Origin: Bin87 sp964347975
Lineage (GTDB): Bacteria; Chloroflexota; Dehalococcoidia; Lucifugimonadales; UBA3495
Direction of reading: 5' to 3'
NCBI GenBank assembly: GCA_964347975.1
Contig: CAYGAY010000013.1
Location: 19,330-83,329, forward strand
DNA: 64,000 nt
Part shown: positions 35,392 through 43,859 of the stretch, in pieces
Layout of the letters: the number at the start of each line of letters is the position of its first letter
Position numbering within the stretch: position 1 is the first letter of the stretch
The notes under the pieces: generated by a model
Seen by the model: only the letters and a program-made list of their open reading frames with translations
Database searches by the model: none
What the model was told of the DNA's origin: nothing
Made by a program: the position numbers and the translations under genes

Positions 35392-35577
35392 CTCATGCGT
35401 ACCCACTTTGTCATTGCGACCCCGTACTTGATACGGGGGTGGCAATCTCGCCGGCGTAGCAATGGCCGTCCCGGCAAGACTCTCGTGGCAGCAGCCGGCG
35501 ACCCGACCGCCGGAACGGGATTCCATCGCCCGCCTACGGCGGACGTGGAATGACCGGCTAAAGCGGGTACGCGCGAG
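35392..35577. repeat. Non-coding inverted-repeat element, family 1, copy D
   Basis: 186 bp between the LLM gene and the DUF4129 gene (convergent). Ends CTCATGCGTACCCACTTT (35392-35409) and AAAGCGGGTACGCGCGAG (35560-35577). Core like C and F: ACCCCGTA-cttga-TACGGGGGT arm and gattccatcgcccgcc...gtggaatgacc arm. It stops 4 bases before the DUF4129 stop codon. Confidence 0.9.
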
Positions 35578-35580
35578 GCT

Positions 35581-36963
35581 TTAGTCGGCTGGGGCATTGT
35601 CCCGGCCCAGCTGTTCCAGGTCTTCCAAAAGCGACGACATCGTATCCGGGTCGGCTTCTTCAAGCCGTGGCCCATAGTAGTAACGCTCGAAACCGGCGAC
35701 GATGCGACCTACCGGCGGGCCGGGCAGCGTTTCCCCCACGTCCCGCCGATGTTCCTGGGGAGTCTGCCAGCGGCGGCGGGGGAAACCCACCGCCCTGGCG
35801 ACTTCCAGCATTCGGTGATACACCTCGCGGGGCGTGACCGGAGGAGGCCGCCGCCGGCGCAGGTTCGACGCCCAATCGGCCCAACCGGCCAGGGTATCGG
35901 AAACATCCTGCCCCGCTCCCTCCCAGCTGAAAATGGATTCACGCATTTCGCCTTCGGCATAGTTGCCGCCCACGAGCCGGCGCCGTCGGAACATACGGAA
36001 CAGCGCCCAACCTGCCAGTGCCAACGCCGCCAGGAAGGCCAGCCACTTGATGACGGTCAATATCACGTTGGGAGGCCCGTCCCCCTCGACCTCGCGCAGG
36101 CTTTCGTGAAACTCCTGGATCTGGAGCCGCGCCAACTCCAGCCCGCTCAGATCGCCGCCGCCAAACAGACCGGACACCCAGTTCCCGATGGCAACCAATG
36201 CGGCGGCCAACAGGCCCAGCAGCAGCAGGACCGGGCGCAAAGTCCAGAGGCCCAGGAAGGCGACGCCGCGCACCAGAGCCCGGGCCGCATCGTCCAATCC
36301 TCCGACCCCCAGGGCTCCCAGGACCACGGCCAGCAGCAGCACTCCAAACACGCTGAGAACTATCGCCGCCAGCCAACCCCGGTTCATGCGGCCGGCGCCG
36401 CCTTCCGCGGCGAACCGGCTCATGGCCAATCCCGTCAATCCGATGGCGAAAAACGCCAACAGCACGGGCAGGCGCACGATTGCGAAGGGCAGCAGCGCGT
36501 CGGCGATCACCACCACGATCACGACGACCACCCCCCGCACAAAGGCGCTTCGTACCACATCCAGCGTAACGTCGTCCCGCGCGATGGCGGTGCCCCGCCA
36601 CCAGAGGAGCAGCATGAAAATACCGATCAGCCCCAGCGCCGCCACGGTACGAAGGTCGCCGGAAAGAACCTGTCCGATGGGGAACCACCCGACGCCCATG
36701 CTGAAGCCGGCCAGCGCCAGCACTGAAACGGCGCTCAACACCAGACCGATGACGCCGCGAAGGTTCAGGGAAAAGCGGATCGTCTGCACGTACCACGAGA
36801 GCAGGAACGACCACCCAATGGCCAGGACCGCGATGCCCAGGGGAATAGCCGCGTCCGGCAATCTGATGACGTTGGCCGCCAGACGGCAGCCCAGGTAGAG
36901 CGCAAAGCCCTCCAGGAAGAGAGCAATGCCGGTGATCAAAGCGCCGCGAGCGAAGCTGCCCAT
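35581..36963 (-). CDS. DUF4129 multi-pass membrane protein
   Basis: 460 residues: about nine hydrophobic segments in the first 270 residues, one more near 318-338, then a soluble C-terminal domain containing PREVYHRMLEVARAVGFPRR, TPQEHRRDVGETLPG and IVAGFERYYYG, the DUF4129 signature. DUF4129 proteins usually stand next to DUF58, MoxR ATPase and transglutaminase genes and are thought to help assemble or process surface proteins. Here the DUF58 gene is on the same strand upstream but separated by two small genes. ATG at 36963. Confidence 0.82.
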   Translation of the reverse strand: MGSFARGALITGIALFLEGFALYLGCRLAANVIRLPDAAIPLGIAVLAIGWSFLLSWYVQTIRFSLNLRGVIGLVLSAVSVLALAGFSMGVGWFPIGQVLSGDLRTVAALGLIGIFMLLLWWRGTAIARDDVTLDVVRSAFVRGVVVVIVVVIADALLPFAIVRLPVLLAFFAIGLTGLAMSRFAAEGGAGRMNRGWLAAIVLSVFGVLLLAVVLGALGVGGLDDAARALVRGVAFLGLWTLRPVLLLLGLLAAALVAIGNWVSGLFGGGDLSGLELARLQIQEFHESLREVEGDGPPNVILTVIKWLAFLAALALAGWALFRMFRRRRLVGGNYAEGEMRESIFSWEGAGQDVSDTLAGWADWASNLRRRRPPPVTPREVYHRMLEVARAVGFPRRRWQTPQEHRRDVGETLPGPPVGRIVAGFERYYYGPRLEEADPDTMSSLLEDLEQLGRDNAPAD

Positions 36964-36974
36964 AATTGTTCCGG

Positions 36975-37448
36975 TCAGTTATTTCTGGCCGGGAGGAGAA
37001 CATAGACCGCGAAAGCGCGGCGGTCCCGGGCCGGCGCCTGCTGGAAACGGTGGATGGCGTCCTCCGCCAAATCAATTGGCTGTATTACATCGGCTTTGAT
37101 GAAGGATACATCGGGGTCGTAATCAGCGCGGTGGCGGTCTTGTTGCATTTCGACGAATACGCGGGCGAAGTACTGAATTTCACCGGGGAATACGGAGACG
37201 TTCCGATGCTCGCAACGTTGCCGGGCGAAGCCATGCTGCAAGGCCCGGTAAGCTTGATTCCATGCCCGCCGGCTCCGGTCGGCGCTGGGACCGCCAACCA
37301 GCATATCGGCGCAGCAGAGAGCCAGGCAGTGGAACAGGGCGTAATAGACCGTGCTGACGATGCGGCGCAGGTCCGATTGCCGGGGTCGGCCTCGCGCGCT
37401 CATTGCCGCCATCGCCCGGGCCGTGGCGATGAAGTCAAACGGATTCAT
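36975..37448 (-). CDS. HEPN-like small helical protein
   Basis: 157 residues from ATG 37448 (MNPFDFIATARAMA). Helical, with QSDLRRIVSTVYYALFHCLAL near residue 24 and QQDRHRADYDPDVSF near residue 110. This resembles HEPN proteins of the type with an R..ADY end motif. The classic RX4-6H ribonuclease motif is not in its usual position. The start overlaps the end of the 37435-37839 gene by 14 bases, so the two are coupled, as in toxin-antitoxin pairs. Confidence 0.7.
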   Translation of the reverse strand: MNPFDFIATARAMAAMSARGRPRQSDLRRIVSTVYYALFHCLALCCADMLVGGPSADRSRRAWNQAYRALQHGFARQRCEHRNVSVFPGEIQYFARVFVEMQQDRHRADYDPDVSFIKADVIQPIDLAEDAIHRFQQAPARDRRAFAVYVLLPARNN

Positions 37449-37839
37449 AGACCATGGCGACCCTATGTCGTCGCTCCCGCTTTTCCAGCCAAGGCCATTC
37501 TGACTTGGGAATCCAGGAGAAGTTAGGCCACTCCGCAATTTCCCGGTCAAGGAGCTCTTCACGAACGCGCCCAATCAGTTCGCCCGTCCAACGCACTTCC
37601 AGGTTTTTCTGGTCGCCATCGAAGACGATGAGGATGCGGAGGTAAAGTTCGCCGGTGGCGTGGGGCCCCCATTCGTCGTAGGTGGGAATTACTACGATGG
37701 GGTTGAAGACGAACTCATCCTCGGTGAATCGCTCGTCCAGGAACTTGCGGACAATGGCGATAACTTTTTCGTCCCGTTCCGGATTTATCCTGGGGTCTCT
37801 GATCTTCATAACCGCGCTGCTCCCGACGAGTATCGGCAT
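37435..37839 (-). CDS. Unknown partner of the HEPN-like protein
   Basis: 134 residues, ATG 37839 preceded by AGGTG (a later ATG at 37809 is possible). Mixed alpha/beta: FVFNPIVVIPTYDEWGPHATG, then ELYLRILIVFDGDQKNLEV and EWPNFSWIPKSEWPW. The LIVFDGD strand recalls nucleotidyltransferase-type strands, but no GSX10DXD motif is present. I do not recognise the family. Position and overlap with the HEPN-like gene suggest a two-gene module, perhaps a toxin-antitoxin pair. Confidence 0.65.
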   Translation of the reverse strand: MPILVGSSAVMKIRDPRINPERDEKVIAIVRKFLDERFTEDEFVFNPIVVIPTYDEWGPHATGELYLRILIVFDGDQKNLEVRWTGELIGRVREELLDREIAEWPNFSWIPKSEWPWLEKRERRHRVAMVYESV

Positions 37840-37844
37840 CAATT

Positions 37845-39116
37845 TTACACCTGCTCAGGCGCAGGTTCGACGTCCGGGTCACGCAGCCAGTCATCCCGCC
37901 AGGTTTCTTCCAATCCGGCCAGGCTGGCGCCGGCGAGAAACACCGGTATCTCCGGCGGCAGCTCCGCGGCCGCCGGGCCGGGCCTTCCGTCCCCGGCGTA
38001 GAAAATCACCACTCGGTGGCCCCGTTGCTTGATTTCGTCGGCTTCCTGCGCCACGGCCCGGGTCAGAATGGCGGTAACCAGCACGACGGTAGTGCCGGTG
38101 GCCAGCGTATCCGTTTCGGTCCGCAGCACGGCCGATAGTTCCGCCACCCAGAAAGGACCGGCCATGGCCAGCGACTCCAGGACGGCTTCCAACTGGAGAC
38201 TGCCGCCGCCCGAAGGCACCGACATCCACTTGCTGGAGTAAGACGCCACCGCGTTGCTCACCAATCCGAAGGTGAAACCCTCCCGTTCCGCGAATTCCGC
38301 CACCGACGCGGCGACCGTCACCGCCCGCTCGAACAACCGCCGGTTGCTGCCCTGCCAGGCGGCGTCGCCGGTGCGAGCATTGAGGGCGATCAGCATATGC
38401 CGGGTGGCGGCCGGCTCGAAAATCCGCGTCTCCAGTTTGCCGTGGCGAGCGGTGGCCTTCCAGTCGATGTGCTTCAGAGGATCGGAAGGGCGATAATCCC
38501 GCAAGCCCACGAACCGGCTGGGGTCGTCCTGGATGAGCCGACGACCCCGGCTGGCCCCCAGGGGACGTTCCCATAGCATCATCATCTCCCGCAGGTCAAC
38601 GATGCGCGGATAGACCAGCAGGTACTCCACGTCAGTCACCTGCTGCTCGGTGGCCGTGATGCCGAACATATCGCCGCTGCGCAGGCGGGCCGGCCCGATG
38701 CGGTGGTTGCCCCGGGCCCGGCAACGCACCCGGTAGCGCCAGGTGACCCGCTGGTACGGCAACAGCGACGTGGTGATGCGATGGTCCAGTTCCGCCTCCG
38801 CGCCTACCCCCCTCTGGTGAGTTCCGCCGGTTTGCAGGCCGATGGGAAAGGCGTCGGAGATGTCCAGCCAGATCATGGGCAGCAGCTTGCCGTTGTCAAC
38901 TGTGATGTAATAGTCAATAACGTCGCCGATAAAGGCGCGATGCCGCTCCAGCCTCCGCGAATAGGTGAGCCGGCGAAAGGCATAGCGTGGCCAGTGCTTG
39001 CCGGTTATCCAGATCAGCAGGACCAGGACCCCAACCACAATCAGCAGCAACTGGCTGGCGAGAAGGCCGGCCAGGATGAGCAGTGCTGCGGCGATTACCC
39101 ACAGGTCGCTAAGCAT
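37845..39116 (-). CDS. DUF58-domain protein
   Basis: 423 residues. Two N-terminal membrane helices (residues about 8-40), then RRLERHRAFIGDVIDYYITVDN, a beta region, and the DUF58 core: FVGLRDYRPSDPLKHIDWKATARHGKL (quoted in parts: FVGLRDYRPSDPL, HIDWKATARHG). The C-terminal half resembles a von Willebrand A fold, as usual in this family. DUF58 proteins pair with MoxR ATPases, not seen here. Downstream, on the same strand, lie the HEPN-like pair and DUF4129. Confidence 0.9.
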   Translation of the reverse strand: MLSDLWVIAAALLILAGLLASQLLLIVVGVLVLLIWITGKHWPRYAFRRLTYSRRLERHRAFIGDVIDYYITVDNGKLLPMIWLDISDAFPIGLQTGGTHQRGVGAEAELDHRITTSLLPYQRVTWRYRVRCRARGNHRIGPARLRSGDMFGITATEQQVTDVEYLLVYPRIVDLREMMMLWERPLGASRGRRLIQDDPSRFVGLRDYRPSDPLKHIDWKATARHGKLETRIFEPAATRHMLIALNARTGDAAWQGSNRRLFERAVTVAASVAEFAEREGFTFGLVSNAVASYSSKWMSVPSGGGSLQLEAVLESLAMAGPFWVAELSAVLRTETDTLATGTTVVLVTAILTRAVAQEADEIKQRGHRVVIFYAGDGRPGPAAAELPPEIPVFLAGASLAGLEETWRDDWLRDPDVEPAPEQV

Positions 39117-39229
39117 GGCCGCAGGATAACCGATTTACCGCCCGGCGGTCACCCTGCTGACCCCTGGGCCTGTGCTATGCTTGCCGGAAGCAGCGGGAAA
39201 TCGCTTCCCAATCTGAGGAGGCTGGCAAA

Positions 39230-39487
39230 GTGAATCGCTACAAACTGTCTTATGTCATGTACGATCCCAGCGAGAGTACGGAGGATGACAAGTACATGGC
39301 CGAAATACCGGCCCTGCCGGGGTGCCGGGCCTGGGGGGATACCGCCGCCGAAACCCTGTACATCCTGCAAGGCGTAGCCGAGGCGTTTATACAATCCTAT
39401 CTGGAGCACGGAGACAAATTGCCGCCTGGAGTCGTGGCAACGCCGGTAGAACCGGGCAAGGTTGATGAGGTAACGGTAATCGCTTGA
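39230..39487 (+). CDS. hicB: HicB-family antitoxin-like protein
   Basis: 85 residues, beginning with YKLSYVMYDP and containing YMAEIPALPGCRAWGDTAAETLYILQGVAEAF, quoted in parts: AEIPALPGCRAWGDT, then AETLYILQ. This is the partial RNase H-like fold of HicB. The order hicB then hicA is inverted from the textbook order but common. GTG start with GGAGG 10 bases upstream. Expected to bind and neutralise the HicA product and repress its promoter; no separate DNA-binding domain is visible. Confidence 0.88.
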   Translation: MNRYKLSYVMYDPSESTEDDKYMAEIPALPGCRAWGDTAAETLYILQGVAEAFIQSYLEHGDKLPPGVVATPVEPGKVDEVTVIA

Positions 39488-39792
39488 CCTACCGGGAATT
39501 TACGCGCAAATTGCGCCGGTTGGGCTGCCGATTTGACCGCCAGGGCGCCGGTGACCATGAAATTTGGATGAACATGGAGAGTCGCGCGAGGGCATCGATA
39601 CCAAACTGGGGTAGCCGTGACTTGAAAATCGGAACTATGCGGGGCGTCCTCCGGCACTTGGGCATATCCAGAGAGGAATTCGAGCGCGCCTGGTCATCGC
39701 CCATCCTTCAGCATCGGCCTGTGGTATCCTCTCCGCAAGTTGCAGCCGGAGGTGATCACCATGGCGCGGGTTCCTTATGTTTCTCGGGATGA
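39484..39792 (+). CDS. hicA: HicA-family toxin-like protein
   Basis: 102 residues; TTG start at 39484 overlaps the hicB stop (TTGA). The first 70 residues match HicA, a double-stranded-RNA-binding-like mRNA interferase: TYREFTRKLRRLGCRFDRQG, GDHEIWMN (with the conserved His), then KIGTMRGVLRHLGISREEFE. The last 30 residues after the fold are probably not needed and run over the ribosome site and first codons of the next gene. Likely functional toxin of a HicAB pair. Confidence 0.85.
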   Translation: MTYREFTRKLRRLGCRFDRQGAGDHEIWMNMESRARASIPNWGSRDLKIGTMRGVLRHLGISREEFERAWSSPILQHRPVVSSPQVAAGGDHHGAGSLCFSG

Positions 39793-40309
39793 ATTGGACG
39801 GAGCGGGGCAGACGATTTATGACCGCATACGCGAAGATCGCGGCGCGGCGGAGGTTGGTCTTCAGTTCCGAGCCCTGCTGCACAGTCCACAGGCCGCCGG
39901 CTACCTGACTTCCCTGGGAGCGACGCTGCGCTTCCAGTCCGCGATGCCCGACGATTTGAAGGAATTGGCCATCATCCTGGTGGCGCGGGAATGGAACTCC
40001 GGCATCGAGTGGACCGGGCACTCGGTAGCGGCGGCCAACGCCGGCGTGACTGCCCAGGCCATCGAAGGAATCCGCACCGGACAGGCTCCCGGCTGCCTGG
40101 CCGGGCCGCAAGCCGACATCGCGCGGTTCGTGCAGCAGATGATCCGCGAGAAAGACGTATCCGATGAAAACTTCCAGCCGGTGCATGACCTGTTGGGCGA
40201 CCAGGGTGTAGTAGACCTGACCATGACGGTTTCCTACTATACCGCGCTGGCTTTAGCGCAAATCGCGCTGCGACCGGAGATGGGCGGAGACCGGGTTTCC
40301 ACGCTGTGA
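39761..40309 (+). CDS. Carboxymuconolactone-decarboxylase-family protein
   Basis: 182 residues from ATG 39761, which has GGAGGTGATC just upstream. Segments SRDELDGAGQTIYDRI, LLHSPQAAGYLTSLGATLRF, LKELAIILVAREWNSGIEW-TGHSVAA place it in the AhpD/CMD family. Most active AhpD-like members have a CxxC motif; here the corresponding place reads WNSGIEW, so peroxidase activity is unlikely. Function unknown. Overlaps the end of the HicA frame by 32 bases. Confidence 0.85.
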   Translation: MARVPYVSRDELDGAGQTIYDRIREDRGAAEVGLQFRALLHSPQAAGYLTSLGATLRFQSAMPDDLKELAIILVAREWNSGIEWTGHSVAAANAGVTAQAIEGIRTGQAPGCLAGPQADIARFVQQMIREKDVSDENFQPVHDLLGDQGVVDLTMTVSYYTALALAQIALRPEMGGDRVSTL

Positions 40310-40351
40310 TACCCCATCATCAACGCCGCGGGAACAGTAACGTTGGACGAT

Positions 40352-41536
40352 ATGGAAGACCCGGTTGCTGACCAACTGCTGGGACGGCTGGCCGGCCTGT
40401 TGGAGTGGCACGGTCTCGGTTCCGCCGCGCTCACCCCGCGGCCTCGCGGCGGCCGCCTCCAGGGCGAGCTTGCGGACGAAGTGGCCGACCTCCTGGGCCG
40501 TCTGGCCAAGGCCGACCCGGGATTGCCCCAGGGCCGGCGCCCCCGTAGCCTCATATACGGCAACGGGTGTTTCGCAATTGGCCGATACTCGGAGGCGCTG
40601 GCGGTTTATCAAACCCTGGTCGGTCACCGCCCGAAAGACTTCGCAGTACACTTCAACCTGGGCGTCACCTGTCTGCGGCGACGGATGCCCCGGGAAGCAG
40701 CGCAAGCATTGTCCCAGGCCCTGGGGCTGGACGCTCTTTCTGCGCCGGCATACTATCAGCGGGGCAACGCCAGGGACGATCTCGGGGATCCCGCCGGGGC
40801 CCTGGAAGACTACGCCATGGCAATCAATCTGGATCCCGATTACTTGCAGGCTCACTACAACCGGGGCGTCGTGCTGAACAACCTGGGCCGGTACGCGGAG
40901 GCCGTTGGCGCGTTCGACCGGGTGCTGATCCTGCGGCCCGACATATCCAATGCCTATCTCAACCGGGGCGTGGCGCGGGACGAACTGGGCGACGCCGCCG
41001 GGGCCGTGGCCGACTACGACGAAGCGCTGCTGTACAGTCCCGACAACGCCAGCGCCCGGTTCAACAAAGCCCGGATCCTGTTCCGCCTGGGCCGTTACCG
41101 GGAGGCCGCCGCCGACTATACCGCCGCGATCCGGCTGAAACCGGACGACGTGGAAGCCATCAACAACCGCGGGCTGGCCCATGACGCGCTGGGAAACTAC
41201 GCCGACGCCATCGCCGACTACGATACGGCGCTGGCCCTGCAACCCGATTTCGCCGAGGTGCTCAGCAACCGCGGCGCGGCTCGGGAGAGCCTGGGCGACG
41301 CCGACGCCGCGCTGGACGACTATCTGGCCGCGCAACGGGCCGAGCCGGGGTTTGCCGCCCCCTACTACAACGCGGCCCGCCTCTACGCCGACCGGGGTGA
41401 CATCAACAACTGCGCCGACCAGCTGGCTGAGGCGATCCGGCTGCAGCCCGGCCTGTACGACGAAGCCGAATCGGATGAAGCGCTGGCCTGGGTGCTCGAT
41501 TTGTCGCGGCTGCGGGACGAACGGCGCCGGCATTAA
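40352..41536 (+). CDS. Tetratricopeptide-repeat protein
   Basis: 394 residues from ATG 40352 (a TTG three codons earlier is possible). The first 70 residues are non-repetitive. From about residue 75 to the end there are eight or nine canonical 34-residue TPRs, for example YNRGVVLNNLGRYAEAVGAF, YLNRGVARDELGDAAGAVADY and FNKARILFRLGRYREAAADY. No signal peptide or catalytic domain. Presumably a protein-interaction scaffold; partner unknown. Confidence 0.9.
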   Translation: MEDPVADQLLGRLAGLLEWHGLGSAALTPRPRGGRLQGELADEVADLLGRLAKADPGLPQGRRPRSLIYGNGCFAIGRYSEALAVYQTLVGHRPKDFAVHFNLGVTCLRRRMPREAAQALSQALGLDALSAPAYYQRGNARDDLGDPAGALEDYAMAINLDPDYLQAHYNRGVVLNNLGRYAEAVGAFDRVLILRPDISNAYLNRGVARDELGDAAGAVADYDEALLYSPDNASARFNKARILFRLGRYREAAADYTAAIRLKPDDVEAINNRGLAHDALGNYADAIADYDTALALQPDFAEVLSNRGAARESLGDADAALDDYLAAQRAEPGFAAPYYNAARLYADRGDINNCADQLAEAIRLQPGLYDEAESDEALAWVLDLSRLRDERRRH

Positions 41537-41558
41537 GTATGTCCTAGCTGGGCGGCGT

Positions 41559-41774
41559 TCATTCGGCAGTGCGGAACCAATCCCTCAATAGCCTGACTAT
41601 CATACCTACAATAGTCATAAATCCGCCTGTTGCGCCGATAATCCCCAGCAAGCGATCAATCGTAAAACGGTTTGTCAATTCAAGGGCTATTGCGATGAAA
41701 AAGATTGCGCCTAAAGCCGTGATTACTACAACCAGCGTCAAAGCGATGGCCTTGACCGCGTTTCGGTAGAACAT
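41559..41774 (-). CDS. Small two-helix membrane protein
   Basis: 71 residues with two hydrophobic stretches (IALTLVVVITALGAIFFIAIA, split: IALTLVVVIT/ALGAIFFIAI; and IIGATGGFMTIVGMIVRLL) and a basic C-terminal RDWFRTAE. ATG 41774. It directly follows another small membrane-protein gene (six bases) on the same strand. No family recognised. Confidence 0.6.
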   Translation of the reverse strand: MFYRNAVKAIALTLVVVITALGAIFFIAIALELTNRFTIDRLLGIIGATGGFMTIVGMIVRLLRDWFRTAE

Positions 41775-41780
41775 CGCAAG

Positions 41781-41969
41781 CTAAGTTCGGACCTTGGTGT
41801 TCAGCACAAGCACAAAGCCGGATATTCCCATAGCCATGGCGGTGGCGCCCATCAACCCGATACCGGTCATGATTATGGGGTATAGCTGCAAAACGTAATG
41901 CCCGATCAGGAACACTACGAAGCTGACCGAGTACGCCACCAATGAGGCCGTGAACATCTTATCCCACAT
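41781..41969 (-). CDS. Small two-helix membrane protein
   Basis: 62 residues from ATG 41969 (MWDKMFTASL), preceded by AAGGGAG. Two membrane segments: VAYSVSFVVFLIGHYVL and IIMTGIGLMGATAMAMGISGF (parts). The 3' neighbour (41559-41774) is a similar small membrane protein; they probably form one transcript. Function unknown. Confidence 0.6.
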   Translation of the reverse strand: MWDKMFTASLVAYSVSFVVFLIGHYVLQLYPIIMTGIGLMGATAMAMGISGFVLVLNTKVRT

Positions 41970-42040
41970 GATGTCGCTCCCTTTGGTCACTAAATCCAGA
42001 GTAAATCCCGCGCCGGGCTGGCGTCAATAGGGAAATGATG

Positions 42041-42189
42041 CTCATGCGTACCCGCTTCCCGCAAACTGTCATTGCGAGCGCAACGTGGCAATCTCGTCGC
42101 CGAAGGATCCGTCGCTCAGCCGGCGAGATTGCCCGATTTGTCAAAGATCGGGCTTCGCTCCTCGCAATGACAAAGTGGGTACGCGTGCG
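42041..42189. repeat. Non-coding inverted-repeat element, family 1, copy H
   Basis: 149 bp with ends CTCATGCGTACCCGCTTC (42041-42058) and AAAGTGGGTACGCGTGCG. The core is of a second type: cattgcgagcgcaacgtggcaatctcg, then gccgaaggatccgtcgctcagc, then cgagattgcccgatttgtcaaagatcgggc and ctcctcgcaatgac. It is almost identical to the core of copy I at 52.3 kb (I count three differences over about 112 bases). Confidence 0.88.
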
Positions 42190-42244
42190 CGGAAAATGTT
42201 GGGGTTCTAGGCGGTCGAAATCCATGTCGGCATAAAAAACTCCG

Positions 42245-42994
42245 CTAGTTTCCCGTTCCCGAAGGCCGTTGGGCTTCCTCTTCGTCATCAGGCGGGATGA
42301 CCTCCCGCAAGATGGCTTCTTCACTCAGCCGGGCCGCTTCTCCCAGAATCTCCGGGCGGTCTTCAATCAGCAATTCGTCCTCCGCTGCCGCATCGGTTTC
42401 CGGACGATGGTCGGCATGGGTCAGAATGTTGTGGGTGATGACCACCATCGCCAGGGCCGTGACCCCCAGCATCACGGCCCAGTCTTCCCCGCGCAGCGTG
42501 TTCAGGGCCAGCATAGCGCCGAAGCCCCAGAATATGCCGATGGAAGAGCGGAATGCGGAACGTCGAAACAGCAGAACCGAAACAAACCCCACACCGATGC
42601 CCACCATGATGTACCAACTGAGATAGGCCAGAGACACGCCGACCAGCACCACCATCCCGTCGCCGCCCTTGAAGCCGGTGAACAGGCTCTTCCAGTGTCC
42701 CGCGATGGCGGCGATGCCGGCCGCCAACCCCCACAGTTCCGGGACCCCCAGCATCCATGCCACAACGACCGCCAACGCTCCCTTGACCGCATCGCAGGCG
42801 AATACCAGCATTCCGCGCCGACGGCCCACGTGCCAGAATACGTTGGCCGTGCCGGCCCGCCGGCTGCCGGTGGCAAAAATGTCGATGCCCTTCAGTCGCG
42901 CCACCAGGTAGGCAAACGGGATGCTGCCCAGCAGGTAACCGACGAGAACGGCGGCCAGCCCTGGGGCGACAAAGGGGATTATTTCTGCAAACAA
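42245..42994 (-). CDS. PlsY-like membrane acyltransferase (divergent)
   Basis: 249 residues. The first 190 have the PlsY layout: GYLLGSIPFAYLVARLKGID, GSRRAGTANVFWHVG (PlsY motif 1, GSxxxGTxNV), AGHWKSLFTGFKGGDGMVVL (motif 2) and five or more membrane spans. PlsY acylates glycerol-3-phosphate from acyl-phosphate at the first step of phospholipid synthesis. In motif 2 the usual GGKG reads GGDG and the usual Pro before F is Ser, so catalysis may be altered. The last 55 residues are acidic and soluble, beyond the usual PlsY length. Located next to a methyltransferase and a Tes-like enzyme. Confidence 0.8.
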   Translation of the reverse strand: MFAEIIPFVAPGLAAVLVGYLLGSIPFAYLVARLKGIDIFATGSRRAGTANVFWHVGRRRGMLVFACDAVKGALAVVVAWMLGVPELWGLAAGIAAIAGHWKSLFTGFKGGDGMVVLVGVSLAYLSWYIMVGIGVGFVSVLLFRRSAFRSSIGIFWGFGAMLALNTLRGEDWAVMLGVTALAMVVITHNILTHADHRPETDAAAEDELLIEDRPEILGEAARLSEEAILREVIPPDDEEEAQRPSGTGN

Positions 42995-43048
42995 CGTGAA
43001 CCAGCCAAGGGATCATCGGGAGACGGAATAATAGCACAACGAAGTTTC

Positions 43049-43840
43049 TCAAATGGGCGCGCGGCCCACGTAGAGCCAGTATCCAATCTGCCCGCTTTCC
43101 ACCAGAGGTTCAACCCGATCCAACAAGCCGGGAGCCTCAACAGCCAGGTCAAAGGCCAACTCGGTGTCCATCCGAGCCAGTGTTCCTCCCAACGCCAGCC
43201 TGGCGCGCAGGTCTGCCAGCAGCGTCAGAACCTCCGTCGAAAGGTCTTCCGGTTCCTCAGTGCTGAACTCTGCCTGTTCCAGCAGGTCCCGGTAGCCTTC
43301 GGCTGAAAGCGCGTCGGTGAGACACAGCATCATGCCAACCGTTCCATCCAACTCCGGCGGGAGACTGCCCGGCGCCACGGTTACGTCGGAAATGCCAAGG
43401 ACTCCGCCGGGTTTCAGCAGGCGTCGGCATTCGGCAATGGCGGCAGCCTTGTCGCTGAACAGGCTGGTGGCGCACTCGATCAGCGCGGCATCGAACGCGC
43501 TGTCGCGGAAGGGCGGCCGCTCCGCATCTCCGCGAATGAAATCAACGTTGGCGGGAACGGTCTGCTCCAGGGCGCGTTGTCGGGACGTGGCCGCCGCGTC
43601 CGCGCCCAACTCCAATCCGGTCACCCGACATCGAAATACCCTGGAAAGCGCCATGGCGCTGGTCCCCATGCCGCACGCCAGGTCCAGCACGCGCCAGCCG
43701 GGTTGCAGGCCCATGATCCGGCCCAGCCGGTTGGTGGCTCGCAAGCCGCCCGGGTGCCGGCTGTCGCCCAGGATCAGGCGGGCCAGCTCAGATGAATACA
43801 GGTCGGCGCAGCAGATTTTGGCGGCATAGGTGTCGAGCAT
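43049..43840 (-). CDS. Class I SAM-dependent methyltransferase
   Basis: 263 residues. SAM-binding motif VLDLACGMGTSAMALSRVF, then GLELGADAAATSRQRA, VDFIRGDAERPPFRDSAFDAAL and LLKPGGVLGISDV. The N-terminal YAAKICCADLYSSELARLILGDS is unusual and includes two adjacent cysteines, recalling arsenite or quinone/lipid methyltransferases of the ArsM/UbiE type. I chose ATG 43840 (GGGGTGAG upstream). An earlier ATG at 43864 lies in the terminal repeat of copy E. Position between the PlsY-like and Tes-like genes suggests a lipid substrate, by inference only. Confidence 0.85.
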   Translation of the reverse strand: MLDTYAAKICCADLYSSELARLILGDSRHPGGLRATNRLGRIMGLQPGWRVLDLACGMGTSAMALSRVFRCRVTGLELGADAAATSRQRALEQTVPANVDFIRGDAERPPFRDSAFDAALIECATSLFSDKAAAIAECRRLLKPGGVLGISDVTVAPGSLPPELDGTVGMMLCLTDALSAEGYRDLLEQAEFSTEEPEDLSTEVLTLLADLRARLALGGTLARMDTELAFDLAVEAPGLLDRVEPLVESGQIGYWLYVGRAPI

Positions 43841-43859
43841 CTCACCCCTGCCCGTTTTG

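Noticed and set aside
37449..37574. Longer start for the HEPN-like gene (199 residues)
   Set aside because: The extension overlaps most of the upstream partner in another frame; ATG 37448 begins the conserved helix.
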